Shown here in pieces: positions 1-10,626 of a stretch of 64,000 nucleotides of DNA; positions within the stretch are counted from its first letter, which is position 1, and every line of letters starts with the position of its first letter. Source of the stretch: Tieghemostelium lacteum (taxonomy: Eukaryota > Evosea > Eumycetozoa > Dictyosteliales > Raperosteliaceae). Location of the stretch: contig LODT01000004.1 in the NCBI GenBank assembly GCA_001606155.1, positions 248,001 through 312,000 on the forward strand, in the 5' to 3' direction. A program made the translations under genes and the position numbers. The notes below the pieces were generated by a model. The model was not told where the DNA came from. It searched no databases and saw only the letters and a program-made list of their open reading frames with translations.

Positions 1-757
1 CTACATCTCTTTTTACAACTGCTGGTAACCATTTTCTCTCTACTGATATATTCATAATCTGACCGCTGAGTGAATGTAATGCTCCAAACAATAGTAATAC
101 CAAAAAGAGTATAGTTGAATCTGGTGAATAGAATAAATCAGAGTCTATTGGATTGGGTTCAGTAACCTTATCTTTTAGACGCAGTAGACAGTACAATGCA
201 ACACCAGTAACTGAAACTGATCCCATTTGACCGAATATACCTACTCTAATGACAATTAACTTTCTATTCTTATCAATCATATCACCTACAGAAGCACCAC
301 ATACTATTCTAATTAAAGTAGTTGCCAAACCATACAAGGCAGTAGGTACCAAAGATGAAGGTGTAATATAAATCAATACCAAAGGTACTATAAACTCCCA
401 CATTCTATCACCCATTCTAGTTATAAAATGACTTAATAACATATAATTTGCCAGTTTTGACTCCACATCCTTCTCGAGTACCATCATATCAATTTCTTCA
501 TTACCATCTAAATCCACTTGAGAAAATGATGATTTTAAATTATCATCTCTATCATCTCCATCATCATTATCCCTTTCCTTACTACTATCCATTTTCTTTA
601 GTAATATAGCATTGTCATTATTATCATTATCTTCTTCATCTCTACCATTATCAACAATATGTAATACCACTCCATCCTGATTATCATTCTCTATAATTGG
701 TAGCATACCACTATCATCATGAATATCATCTTCCATATTCAATGAGCTAGATATCAT
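1..757 (-). CDS. Ferroportin-type iron exporter (SLC40 family), 5' part only
   Basis: The frame is open from an ATG at 757 to the window edge, giving 252 codons with the 3' end missing. An in-frame stop just upstream of this ATG supports the start. Residues 1 to about 95 are acidic, Asp/Asn-rich and probably cytosolic. After that come LSHFITRMGDRMWEF and an ALYGLATTLIR...GDMIDKNRKL stretch. These match the first membrane helices of ferroportin, where SHF..xWGDRMW and GDWVDKNxRL are conserved and the GDRMW Asp sits near the iron site. Later helices include VGIFGQMGSVSVTGVAL and LFLVLLLFGALHSLSG. Family knowledge: SLC40 proteins export ferrous iron across the plasma or endolysosomal membrane. 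The gene is divergent from the PEP carboxykinase gene. No intron is needed in the visible part. Confidence 0.82.
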   Translation of the reverse strand, partial: MISSSLNMEDDIHDDSGMLPIIENDNQDGVVLHIVDNGRDEEDNDNNDNAILLKKMDSSKERDNDDGDDRDDNLKSSFSQVDLDGNEEIDMMVLEKDVESKLANYMLLSHFITRMGDRMWEFIVPLVLIYITPSSLVPTALYGLATTLIRIVCGASVGDMIDKNRKLIVIRVGIFGQMGSVSVTGVALYCLLRLKDKVTEPNPIDSDLFYSPDSTILFLVLLLFGALHSLSGQIMNISVERKWLPAVVKRDV

Positions 758-1190
758 TTCGATAAGTTTTCAATGGTAACAATTCCACCTTTTGACATAT
801 TTTTTGAAAAAAAAAAATCCAAAAATTAATTAATTTTTCAGTTAGAATCATTGATTACATCAGAAATAGAATTTAATCTTATAAAAAAAAAAAATAAAAA
901 AACTTTTAATTAATTAATTATCTTTAAATTTATTTAAAGTTTTATAAAAAGGGGGTGGGGTAGATCAAAATTAAATAATACTAAAAGATTTAAAATATTT
1001 TTGAAATAAAAAAACAATAATGTAGAAAAGAATAATCTTTTATGATTTTTTTTGGATATAATAGTTTGTAGAAGTGAAATTTCTTTTTTTTTTTTTATTA
1101 TTTTTTTTAATTTAAAAAAATTTGAAGATATTTTTTCAATCAATATATTTTCTAGCATATCCTAGTGTATTCTAGAACTGTGTTTTAAAT
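758..1190. promoter_or_regulatory. Divergent intergenic region, ferroportin / PEPCK
   Basis: AT-rich spacer with long A and T runs between two divergently transcribed genes. It must hold both promoters. A 74-codon minus-strand reading frame inside it is low-complexity and looks like chance. No RNA gene or clear motif was seen. Confidence 0.5.
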
Positions 1191-3197
1191 ATGTTAAAAT
1201 CAGCAATTATCAAAAACTATAATAACAGTGTACTATTGAATCACTACACCAAGAGATTCTACAGTATTGATACATTAAAGAGTAAAACCAATAATAAAAA
1301 TGTAATCAACTGGGTAGAAGAACAAGCTAAACTCTGTAAACCTGATAAAATTCATATTTGTGATGGTTCCAATGAGGAATTTGAAAGGTAAGTTCAAATC
1401 ACTCATATATAGCACTCAAATAACAACCTATTAATTAAATCATCAAAATTAAAAAAAAAAAATTATATTAAATTAAAATATGGAAATGTATATTATGATG
1501 ACAGATTGACAAGTGAATTAGTTCAGAAAGGATTTATAACTAAATTGAATCCCAATAAGAGACCAAATAGTTTTTTGGCTAGATCAGATCCATCAGATGT
1601 TGCCAGAGTGGAGTCCAGTACATTTATATGTACCAAAGACAAAGTAGATGCAGGTCCAAACAACAATTGGAAGGATCCAAAAGATATGAAAGCCACCCTG
1701 AATCCACTGTTTGATGGGTGTATGAAAGGTAGAACTATGTATGTAATGCCATATAGTATGGGTCCAATCAATAGTCCTATTTCACATGTAGGCGTACAAG
1801 TCACTGACAGTCCATTTGTAGTCTGTAACATGAAGATCATGACAAGAATGGGAGATGAAGCTCTCAAAAGTATCAAAGAAAATGATAAATTTGTTCCATG
1901 TCTGCACTCTGTAGGTGCACCTTTGAAAGAAGGTCAAAAGGATGTTGCATGGCCTTGTAACTCCAAAAAGTACATTGTACACTATCCAGAGGAATACAGC
2001 ATTGCTTCCTATGGCTCTGGATACGGTGGAAATGCTTTACTAGGTAAGAAGTGTTTCTCATTGCGTATCGCTTCTGTGATGGCTCGTGACAATGGTTGGC
2101 TTGCTGAACACATGTTAATCCTAGGTCTGACCAACGAGATCTCAGGTGAGAAGAAATACGTTGCAGCTGCCTTCCCCTCCGCCTGCGGTAAGACTAACTT
2201 GGCAATGCTGACCCCCACCATCCCAGGCTGGAAAGTAGAGACTGTTGGAGACGACATTTGCTGGATGAAATTTGGAAAAGACGGTAGACTCTACGCAATC
2301 AATCCAGAGAACGGTTTCTTTGGTGTTGCACCTGGAACTTCAAGCTCCAGTAATCCAAATGCTCTAGAAGCCATCAAAAAGAACACACTATTCACCAATG
2401 TTGCATTGACCTCTGACAACGATGTTTGGTGGGAAGGTTTAAGCACACCACCAATGAAGGCAGTTGACTGGCATGGAAACGAATGGAGTCCACAAAGTGG
2501 AATTCCAGCTGCACATCCAAACAGTCGTTTCACAGCACCAATCTCTCAATGTCCAGTGATTGATCCCTCATGGAACGATCCAAAAGGTGTACCCATCAGT
2601 GCAATTATTTTTGGTGGAAGACGTTCTTCTACTATTCCTCTCGTATACCAGGCTTTTGACTGGAAACATGGTACCTTTATGGGAGCCTCCACAGCCTCAG
2701 AGTTAACTGCCGCAGCTGAAGGAACCTTAGGCCAACTTAGACACGATCCATTTGCAATGTTACCATTCTGCGGATACAATATGGGTGACTATTTCGGACA
2801 CTGGCTATCAATGGAACAAAACAGTAAAGATGCATCCAAATTACCAAAGATCTTCTATGTCAATTGGTTTAGAAAGAATAAGAATGGTAAATTCCTTTGG
2901 CCTGGTTTTGGTGAGAATTCTCGTGTTCTCAAATGGATTTTTGAGAGATGTAATGCCAAAGGTGAAGAAGGTGCTCAGCAATCTCCTATCGGTTACATCC
3001 CCGCCAAGAAATCATTGGATCTCGATGGATTGGATATCTCTAAAGACTCTCTCAGAGAACTATTCTCAATTGATAAAAACGAATGGTTAAACGATCTCTC
3101 CAGTATGAGAAAATATTGTTCTCAATTTGGTAATCGTTTACCAAAAGAAATTGAGAATCAAATGAATCAATTAGAAAATAGATTAAATGAATATTAA
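1191..3197 (+). CDS. Phosphoenolpyruvate carboxykinase, GTP-type
   Basis: Two exons, 1191-1387 and 1505-3197 (intron GTAAGT...ACAG, phase 2), give 629 residues, the usual length for GTP-dependent PEPCK. It catalyses oxaloacetate + GTP to PEP + GDP + CO2, the first committed step of gluconeogenesis. Visible motifs are [12 protein letters not shown] at about residues 289-300 (P-loop with the reactive Cys), [10 protein letters not shown] (kinase-2, metal), [15 protein letters not shown] and [20 protein letters not shown]. The first 25 residues are rich in Lys, Asn and hydroxylated residues, lack acids and contain KRFYS, so they resemble a mitochondrial presequence (inference). The intron lies just after this N-terminal region. 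The exon joint restores E-R-L-T with no loss of frame. Confidence 0.95.
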
Positions 3198-3424
3198 TTA
3201 ACATAAAAATTAAAGAACCACCTACTATATATGAACAACCCCAGTGTATAAATAAAAAAATTATAATTTAATACAATACCAATTATTTGCAATTTTATGT
3301 TAAAATAGGAAAAAAGATAATACTTAAAAAAGTAATTTTAGATCAATCAATGAATTCTATTTTATTCTAAATAATACAATAAAGTTATATATAGTTAACT
3401 ATTTCTGTTTTTTTGTTTACAAAT

Positions 3425-5000
3425 TTAAACTCTTCTGTCAATTTTAATATCATATTGTTTGTATTCAAGAGCTATTCTAGCAATACCTTCATCATCTATT
3501 GGTTTACCATTTGGAGATGACCATTTAAAGTTGATTAACATTTGAGAAGCTGCATAATAGAGCTCATCTTTAGCAACACCCATACCTACACACATTCTTG
3601 GACCTACACCAAATGGAATGTAGGTATAGTCTGGTGAGAAACCTTCCTTCCAACGTGATGGATCAAATTGTTCTGGATTATCCCAATATTTATCATCCAT
3701 AGCCAAAGAGAATACTGACATCATAACTTGAGTACCCTTTGGAATTACGTAGTTACCAACTTGGATATTCTCAACAGCACTTCTTGGCAAAGCCATTGGT
3801 GCAGCAGTTCTAATTCTCATAACTTCTTTAATGACTGCATTGAGATAGTGAGTTTGGTTTCTGTTGGCTAGTGATGGAAGTTTACCTTTACCAACTACAC
3901 TAACTAACTCTTGATAGCATTTCTCTTGCATATCTTGGTTATTAGCCATAAATATAATCAACCAACCAAGGGTAATAGCAACAGTTTCATGACCTGCTAC
4001 AATCAAATCAGTTAGACATTTACTTAGACCATCGTCAGTATAAAACTCTTTTTCCTCAGATTTTTCAATTTCTATCAACAAAAGATCCAAAAGATCTCTT
4101 GGTTTATCAGAATTCAAAGTCTTTCTATGTACATTGATTGCAGATATACAGTAATCCCAAACTTGAGTGACAGCACCCTTCAATGCACTTCTCTTCTTTT
4201 GATAGAATGGTTTTAGGAATGGAATGAAATCATGTGGATTTCCAGTAGCAAGAATCTCCTCCATAATCTCAGCAGCCTTAATTACAATATGGTCAGTCTC
4301 AGATTCATATTCAACAGCATCAGTAAAAGAATAATCAATTACACCATTCAGAGAGTAACGTCTAATGAAATCGTGTGGATTCAGAATCTCTTGACTATCA
4401 GCATACTTACCAAAATGTTGATTCAATTGTATGGCTTGTTGTTCAATTCTAGATGAGATGTTGTATTGTCTGGCTTTAGTCATTGCAGCTGTAAATACTT
4501 TTCTATATTTCTTCCAATAGGGACCTTTGGCAAATAGCAAATTCTTTTCCTCACCAATAATCTTACTGGAATCGGAATTGTATCTGTCAAGTATCATATC
4601 ACTCTTGTTGATTATAATATCTTTAATCAACTCTGGATCACTAATCAATACAGTTGGTACACTACCTAGAAATACTGTTGTCAATCCACCATATTTATCT
4701 GAAAAGTTTTTTAATGACTTATATGGTGATTTACCCTAAATTCAAATAAAAAAAAAAAAGTTAATTTCATCTTTGGGAATTTAATTTCAATGAATTTATC
4801 AATCACATACCAATTGATGAAGATTACCAATAATTGGTAGAGGGAATGGTCCTGGTGGCATACCATTGGATCTCTTTTTATGAAACTAAACATATTTTAT
4901 ATTAATATTTGAATAGTTTTTATAAGTAAAGAATTTAATGTTTAAAACTTACTACTAAATAAGAGAGAAATAATATCAATATAATACTATAAAATATCAT
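3425..5000 (-). CDS. Cytochrome P450
   Basis: Three exons, 4953-5000, 4811-4885 and 3425-4735, all in phase 0, give 477 residues. Exon 1 encodes a 16-residue hydrophobic start (MIFYSIILILFLSYLV), a likely ER membrane anchor. Exon 2 carries the proline-rich hinge PPGPFPLPIIGNLHQL. Exon 3 carries the I-helix oxygen-activation motif AGHET at about 288-292, the K-helix ExxR (E345, R348) and the heme-binding loop FGVGPRMCVG with the thiolate Cys near 423. Family knowledge: a heme monooxygenase taking electrons from NADPH-P450 reductase. The substrate cannot be told. It is convergent with PEPCK, with 227 bases between stop codons. Confidence 0.95.
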
Positions 5001-5902
5001 ATTTTTCTGTTTTTAGAAATAATTAATAATAGAAACTGTAAAGTGAATTGATGTACAAAGATAAAAATAAAATTTAAAATATGACAAATTAATTTAAATT
5101 AAATGAATAATAAAATAATTGTCTCTTTTTATAATAAAAAAGTTTTGTGATTAGATCAAGAAGAAATCTAAATCTCATAATAGGCTTTATCATATTACTC
5201 TACTAAAAAACTTTTTACTTTTTTTTTTACACCCACAATTGTGATTACTCAAGATAGTTTTGACATAAAGAAATACTACACTGTTTATATGATGATGGAT
5301 GTCAAAAGATTCATATTTTAAATTTAGGAGTTGGGAAGGTGTGTGTGTTTGTTTAGATGTGTGTTAGGGGTAGAGTTAGATGGGGTGTTTTTAATAAAAT
5401 TTTAAACAAACTGAAAATAGAGTGAGTGGGGTTTTGGTAGTGGGTTGGTTTATCATTGCAACAACAAAATAAATTCCCACACTAATTCGTATTTATCTCT
5501 TTAATTATCTGTTTATTGTCTATATACTCTATTCCTCCCCTTCTATTTATTCATTCCCTCTCATTCTAACATCTGTTACAATAGTGGTAAAGAGTGGTGA
5601 TGATATCACTAACCAATCTCCTATCTAAAAATTTATAAAAACACTCTACTACTACACTCTTATAGAATCTGATCTAAATGTACAATGATTTTACCAGTTT
5701 TGGTAACAATGTGTAAATTTACAATTCTAAAAAACAAAATACTAGATTTTCCCTAGATGGTTAGGTTAGCTGATTAAATGTGATTTCTACTACTTTTTTT
5801 TTTTACTAGATATTTAAATACTGTAATTGTTCTTATATATATTATCCTGTTGGGTTTTTATATTATACTACTGTTATATATTTATTTGATGATGTAAACT
5901 AT
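5001..5902. other. Long intergenic region with a G/T-rich tract
   Basis: No gene is supported. Positions about 5335-5460 are unusually G/T-rich on the plus strand (repeated GTGTG, GGGGT and GTGGG), unlike the AT-rich surroundings. They are followed by a C/T-rich stretch at about 5530-5570. Both could belong to the P450 promoter, whose start is at 5000 on the minus strand. No tRNA-like fold was recognised. Confidence 0.4.
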
Positions 5903-6272
5903 TTATTTTAATTCTGCAAAGACTTTTGGAGCAACCTATGTTGTAAAGTGAATATATATTAATATCCTTTCTCTAATATCCCTAAACTCTAATATCTATA
6001 TAGGTATTTATATATATAAACTACTCCAAATCAAATGGTAATATCCCCTAACTATTCAATATCTATAGATGATCATTTACTGAGAAAACACCTACACATT
6101 TATCTAAACATTGAACATATTCTAAAAATTGACCTAAACAGTTTGCTTTTTCATCGTGAGCTAATTTTTCTACTCTTTTTGAGCAAGCTTCATAGGCTTC
6201 CCATGTTTTAGTGCATGATGATTGACATTGTTTTTGAATTGGACCTTTAACTGAACATTCACTTTCGAACAT
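5903..6272 (-). CDS. qcr6: Complex III hinge protein (QCR6/UQCRH)
   Basis: Two exons, 6096-6272 and 5903-5935, are separated by a 160-base intron (GTAGGT...CATAG, phase 0) and give 69 residues. Reading through the donor gives an unrelated tail, while splicing restores VAPKVFAELK, which matches the conserved [AP]PKLF..LK end of this family. Two C-x9-C pairs are visible (C20/C30 and C45/C55), with further Cys at 16 and 59. This is the disulfide-linked helical hairpin of the hinge protein. Family knowledge: an intermembrane-space subunit of ubiquinol-cytochrome c reductase that helps cytochrome c1 dock cytochrome c. The N-terminus is shorter than in many homologs because it has only a short acidic extension. 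Confidence 0.85.
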
Positions 6273-7006
6273 TTTTAAATAATTTCTATAAATAAATTAA
6301 ATTTTAATGAGTATTTTTTTTTAAAGTTTATTATTATTATTCTTTTGTAATGACAATGAAATTAATCACATACATAAATCTGAATTTGACTTTGTTTATC
6401 ACAAAAAAAATTAAAAAAAAAAAAAAAATTTTTTTTCATTTTATAATACAAAACGTGACCTTGTCTTTCGTCTTTTAATTAATGTTTAAACATGAAATAA
6501 TACTAAACTTATTTTCAAAACATGAACTATTGTATCTAGGTGAAATATAAAATTTCAATATCAATTTTAAGTCATTTCAATTCAATTTTCCTCAAAATGA
6601 TCAACAAGTAATTACCTGGTTTCCTATTTTAAATTTTGAGTTCAAATAGATCTTTTCAATCATGATTTGAATTTTTTTTGATGTTTTGTAAAATAACTGT
6701 CATATTCAATTGTAAGCCAATTATATATAATTTTTAAAATCCTCTTGTATTGAACTCTTATTTTTAAATACAATTTGAGAATTTGGAATTCTTTACATTG
6801 TATTAATTGAAGGTAATTAAATAAAAGTTTTGTTTGACCAAAATAATGATCAATATAAGGTTTCAAATTGACTCCTTGAAATATTCAAGAATAAAATGAA
6901 AAAATATTTAAATTTTAAAACCGTCATATAATTTTGCAGCGTCCGGACTTTTTCTTTGTTTTTTTGAAAAACAAGTTGAGAATAATTAATACAAGTGCTG
7001 TAAACA
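6273..7006. other. Intergenic region, no gene seen
   Basis: AT-rich spacer between two divergent genes, with poly-A/poly-T around 6410-6435. Two minus-strand open frames here (about 68 and 98 codons) are rich in Phe, Tyr, Ile and Lys with no recognisable domain, as expected by chance in AT-rich DNA. Promoters of qcr6 and the zinc-knuckle gene must lie here. Confidence 0.45.
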
Positions 7007-8332
7007 ATGGACAATATGTCCAGCACTAGTACTTTAAAATCAGAGATAATAACCACACCATTAAAGATACTAAAACCTATATATAAGAACCAAATATTAA
7101 ATGTTGGTAGTAGGTCATTACAAAAAGAAATTGAAAATGAATACAATGCAAAGGTGTTAGGGTTATCTATTTCTAGTAGTATTAGTAATGGTAGTGTTAC
7201 TATATCAGGTAAAGAAATTTCAAATAATACAGAAAAAACACCAAGTAAAGATGAAATATTTGCGCAATTTCAAGGTTATGATGAAAAGATGGAAGAGGAA
7301 GAACGGGATAACGATATACTGTTGCTCAAGGCTACTTTAGGTGAACTTGACAATGAAGAGGTTTTAGAAAAATATATAAATACACCAACTAAATCCACAG
7401 AAACTATTTTAAAAGAGAACACTATTGTCAGTAGTAAGAATGATGATTTTGTGAAACCTTCAGATAGACAATCTTCATTTTCAAAAAGATTGAGAATATC
7501 AGTGGAGAAGAGATACTTTGTAAGCGAAGTCATTCGATGTGAAAGATGTGGTGATCGTGATGATCATTTTACATTTGAGTGTCCTTTAATGTTGAATAAT
7601 TATCAAGAGAAACCTTGTTATCGATGTGGTGAAAATGGTCATTTTATTGGAACTTGCACAACCTATCTATGCTACAAGTGTGGTTTGTTTGGTCACTTTC
7701 CCAGATTTTGTAATGACAATAATTTACAGTATTTAAAGAGATCAGAATATAAAGGGTTAGGTACGTTGGTGGAGACTGAGAATGACGAATGCGAGAGAAG
7801 ACAGAGTAGAGTTAATTTCACAAAGAATAAATCTCAAAAAGAAAAAGGAATGGCAAGAAAGAAACAATGGAGAGATAGAGAAAGAGATTTTGATAATCAA
7901 AATTATGATAGAGATAAACCATATGATAGAGACTATAGTCGTTATCAAACTGGTAAAAAACCACACGAACATAATTATAATAATAATAATTATAATAATA
8001 GATACAATAGAGATAAAGTACCAAAGAAAAAGGATCATATAAAGAAAAAACATGATAAAAAAGAATTAAAACATAAAAAAGAACATAATGGTAATAGAAA
8101 ATCAAATGATTCAAATAATTATAAATCGAGAGATGGTTATAAAAACTATGATAAATATCAATCAAAAAACGAAAAATATAATAATAATAATAATAATAGT
8201 TATAAGAAGAATAATAATAATAAGAATAATAATTCAAAGAAAAGAGAAAGAGATTTTGATAATGAAGATGATTATAATAATAATAATTATAATTATAAAA
8301 ATAATTATTATGATAAAAAAATTAAAAAATAA
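7007..8332 (+). CDS. CCHC zinc-knuckle protein with Asn/Lys/Asp-rich tail
   Basis: Single exon, 441 residues. Three zinc knuckles lie close together: C178-x2-C181-x5-H187-x4-C192 (one residue longer than standard), C204-x2-C207-x4-H212-x4-C217 and C222-x2-C225-x4-H230-x4-C235. The N-terminal ~175 residues are mixed with an acidic patch (EEEERDND). The C-terminal ~190 residues are Lys/Arg/Asp/Asn-rich, with RDRERD-like and poly-Asn runs, and are probably disordered and RNA-binding. CCHC clusters plus basic tails recall Air/ZCCHC7-type RNA-surveillance cofactors, but the match is to the general architecture only. The low-complexity DNA also leaves long shadow frames on both strands. Confidence 0.8.
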   Translation: MDNMSSTSTLKSEIITTPLKILKPIYKNQILNVGSRSLQKEIENEYNAKVLGLSISSSISNGSVTISGKEISNNTEKTPSKDEIFAQFQGYDEKMEEEERDNDILLLKATLGELDNEEVLEKYINTPTKSTETILKENTIVSSKNDDFVKPSDRQSSFSKRLRISVEKRYFVSEVIRCERCGDRDDHFTFECPLMLNNYQEKPCYRCGENGHFIGTCTTYLCYKCGLFGHFPRFCNDNNLQYLKRSEYKGLGTLVETENDECERRQSRVNFTKNKSQKEKGMARKKQWRDRERDFDNQNYDRDKPYDRDYSRYQTGKKPHEHNYNNNNYNNRYNRDKVPKKKDHIKKKHDKKELKHKKEHNGNRKSNDSNNYKSRDGYKNYDKYQSKNEKYNNNNNNSYKKNNNNKNNNSKKRERDFDNEDDYNNNNYNYKNNYYDKKIKK

Positions 8333-8463
8333 TAATATATTTAAATTAACATATATATATGTAAATTAATAACTATTATAAAAACAAATTATTATAATTT
8401 TATTATTATTATTATTATTTCGATATAGTGGTTTTCCAATTTTACATGTATGTGTATTAAATT

Positions 8464-10080
8464 TTATTTACTAGTTCCAGGCCATTTATATCCAGTTGAT
8501 CTTTGGAAACCAAATCTTTTTGATAATTCATCGGCAGATTTTGGACCACGAGAACCAAATTCATAAGGTTCAGGTTTGAGATGTCTCTTCTCCATTTGTT
8601 CTAAGAGTGGTGTGAATATTTGCCAAGCAATATCTAGTTCATCATCACGAACAAAGAGATTATGGTCACCTTTGATAGAGTCAAGGATAAGACGTTCATA
8701 GGCATCTGGTAGATCAAGATTCTCAAATCTGTTCTTGTAAGAGAGATCAAGTTCAGTTTGTTCAATTGTGTTTTCAAGACCTGGTTTCTTGGTTAGGAGT
8801 TTCAAATAGACTGCTTCACCAGGTTGAATTCTCATTACCAATTCATTTCTGGTGATATCTTGGTCTTTAAAGAGGAAGTTCTCAGGGGCTTTGAATTGTA
8901 TACGTACTTCAGTTTTTCTTTCATCTAAGGCTTTACCACATTTCAAAATAAATGGCATACCTCTCCAACGTGGGTTATTAACCCAGAAGACTGCTGCTGC
9001 GTAGGTTGGTGTGATTGAATCCTTTGGGACACCCTCGTCATCGAGGTATCCTGGGATTTTATCATTACCCAAGTACTGTCCAAAAACAGTTTCATCTAAA
9101 CGTACTGGTTGGATACAACGGAGGAGTCTGACTTTCTCATTGGTAATATCGTCAGCAGACATGGATACAGGAGGCTCCATAGCAACCAATGACAATACCT
9201 GCATGAGATGGTTCTGCATGACATCTCTAATGATACCAAATTCATCAAAATATCCACCTCTACCTTCAGTACCGATATTCTCTTTGAATGTTATAGTTAT
9301 AGATGAGATGTGTTGTTTATTCCACAATGGTTCAAATACGCTGTTGGCAAATCTCAAAACCATCAGATTCTGAACCATCTCTTTACCCAAATAATGGTCA
9401 ATACGGAAAAGATCCTTTTCCATAAACAATTTCTTTAGAGAGGTTACCAAATGTCTAGATGAATCCAAATCCTTTCCAAATGGTTTCTCAACTACAATTC
9501 TTGACCAACCTCCACTCTTTAAAATCAATGAATCATGAATACCTTTGGAAACCTCCAAAAAGATACTTGGTGGAATTGCCATATAAAATAGTCTGTTAAC
9601 TGATGTACTGTTCCACTTCTCCTCTGATTTCTTTAAAATCTCACTAAATTGGTCATATGATGCTTTTTCATCATATTTACCACTGTGGTAAAAGCACATG
9701 GACAAGAATTCTTGTTTTTTAGATTCATCTCCTTTTAGACTGAAATTTGGTAATGGTATTAGTACTAACATGTTCCTAGGAATTTTGATTTACATAGGTA
9801 GGTAGGTAATTACATACTATGAAGATATTCTCTTTTTGAAATCATTCAATTCCATATGTGATCTTGCATAACCATAAATTATGGTGTTTTTTGGTAGAAG
9901 GTTTCTGAGATAGAGACCAAAGAGAGCTGGGTATGTCTTCTTTTTGGCCAAGTCACCAGAGGCACCTAGTACTACTACTGTCAATGGTGTGAGATCTTGT
10001 GCAACTTGTGTAAATGATGCATTGTGTGTTGGACTTGTGTGTCCAGGTGCATAATGAACTACATGTGATTGACTAGACAT
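8464..10080 (-). CDS. g6pd: Glucose-6-phosphate 1-dehydrogenase
   Basis: Two exons, 9818-10080 and 8464-9739, give 512 residues, the normal length. The acceptor must be the TTTCAG at 9740-9742. The nearer CCTAG would create a stop at the joint. The chosen joint restores RISSYLKGDESK, which fits the family. Visible motifs are GASGDLAKKKTYPALF (about 39-54, NADP-binding), IVVEKPFG, the active-site signature RIDHYLGKE (about 200-208) and FKENIGTEGRGGYFDEFGI. It catalyses the first, NADPH-producing step of the pentose phosphate pathway in the cytosol. It is divergent from the FNIP gene downstream on the plus strand. Confidence 0.96.
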
Positions 10081-10626
10081 TTTTAGAGTATGAAAAATGA
10101 TTAATTTGAATATAGATGTAACTTCAAATTCAAATTTAAATTAAAAAATAATAAAAAAGAGTAAAAGAAAAAAAATTTCAATTTTATTTGTAAATTGCCT
10201 TCCATTTAAAATATCTTCGGAGTGGAGTTTCTGAAAGGGAAATGAAAAAAAAAAAAAAGAATCTTTAGTTTATATTCAAGATGAAGATTCTGGTGTAATT
10301 TAAAATTCCATGCTTACTTTAATTAAATTTGAATATGGAACATTATGTATTCCATTATTCATTATTCTCACTCTCTTGCACCATTTACATAATCTATTAA
10401 AATTTCCCCACCGTCTTATTTTTAAATACCACCTTTTATTCATTCCTTTAATTACTATATTTTAGTCCATTATTCTAAACCCTATGTCATTTGAATAATT
10501 AATTGTTAGATATCTAACAATTAATTAATTAATTATATATATATCATCATATTCACCACAAAATTTTTTTTTGAGTTTTTTGCTGTAATTTTATTTTTAA
10601 TTTTTTCTCACTATTAGAGTTATAAT
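10081..10626. promoter_or_regulatory. Divergent intergenic region, g6pd / FNIP gene
   Basis: AT-rich spacer with no gene. It contains a 32-bp perfect palindrome listed separately. Confidence 0.45.
10496..10527. repeat. 32-bp perfect palindrome
   Basis: Sixteen bases on each side pair perfectly around the centre of GATATC, with core TTGTTAGATATCTAACAA and AATTAA flanks. It sits about 100 bases upstream of the FNIP start codon and 416 bases upstream of g6pd. It could be a binding site for a dimeric regulator or a cruciform. In AT-rich DNA part of this symmetry is cheap, but the GTTAGATATCTAAC core is not simple sequence. Confidence 0.5.

Noticed and set aside
934-1158. 74-codon minus-strand frame in the ferroportin/PEPCK spacer
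   Set aside because: Composition is Phe/Leu/Ile/Lys from A and T runs, with no motif. It lies in a divergent promoter region.
6660-7146. Two minus-strand frames upstream of the zinc-knuckle gene
   Set aside because: Low-complexity AT-driven composition, no recognisable domain, and partly antisense to a real coding start.
7757-8369. Several long frames on both strands over the zinc-knuckle gene tail
   Set aside because: They are shadows of AAT-rich low-complexity coding sequence, giving poly-Ile, poly-Tyr or poly-Asn only.
9740-9771. Upstream ATG of the second g6pd reading frame as a separate start
   Set aside because: It lies inside the intron. The TTTCAG acceptor at 9740-9742 restores one continuous protein of normal length.
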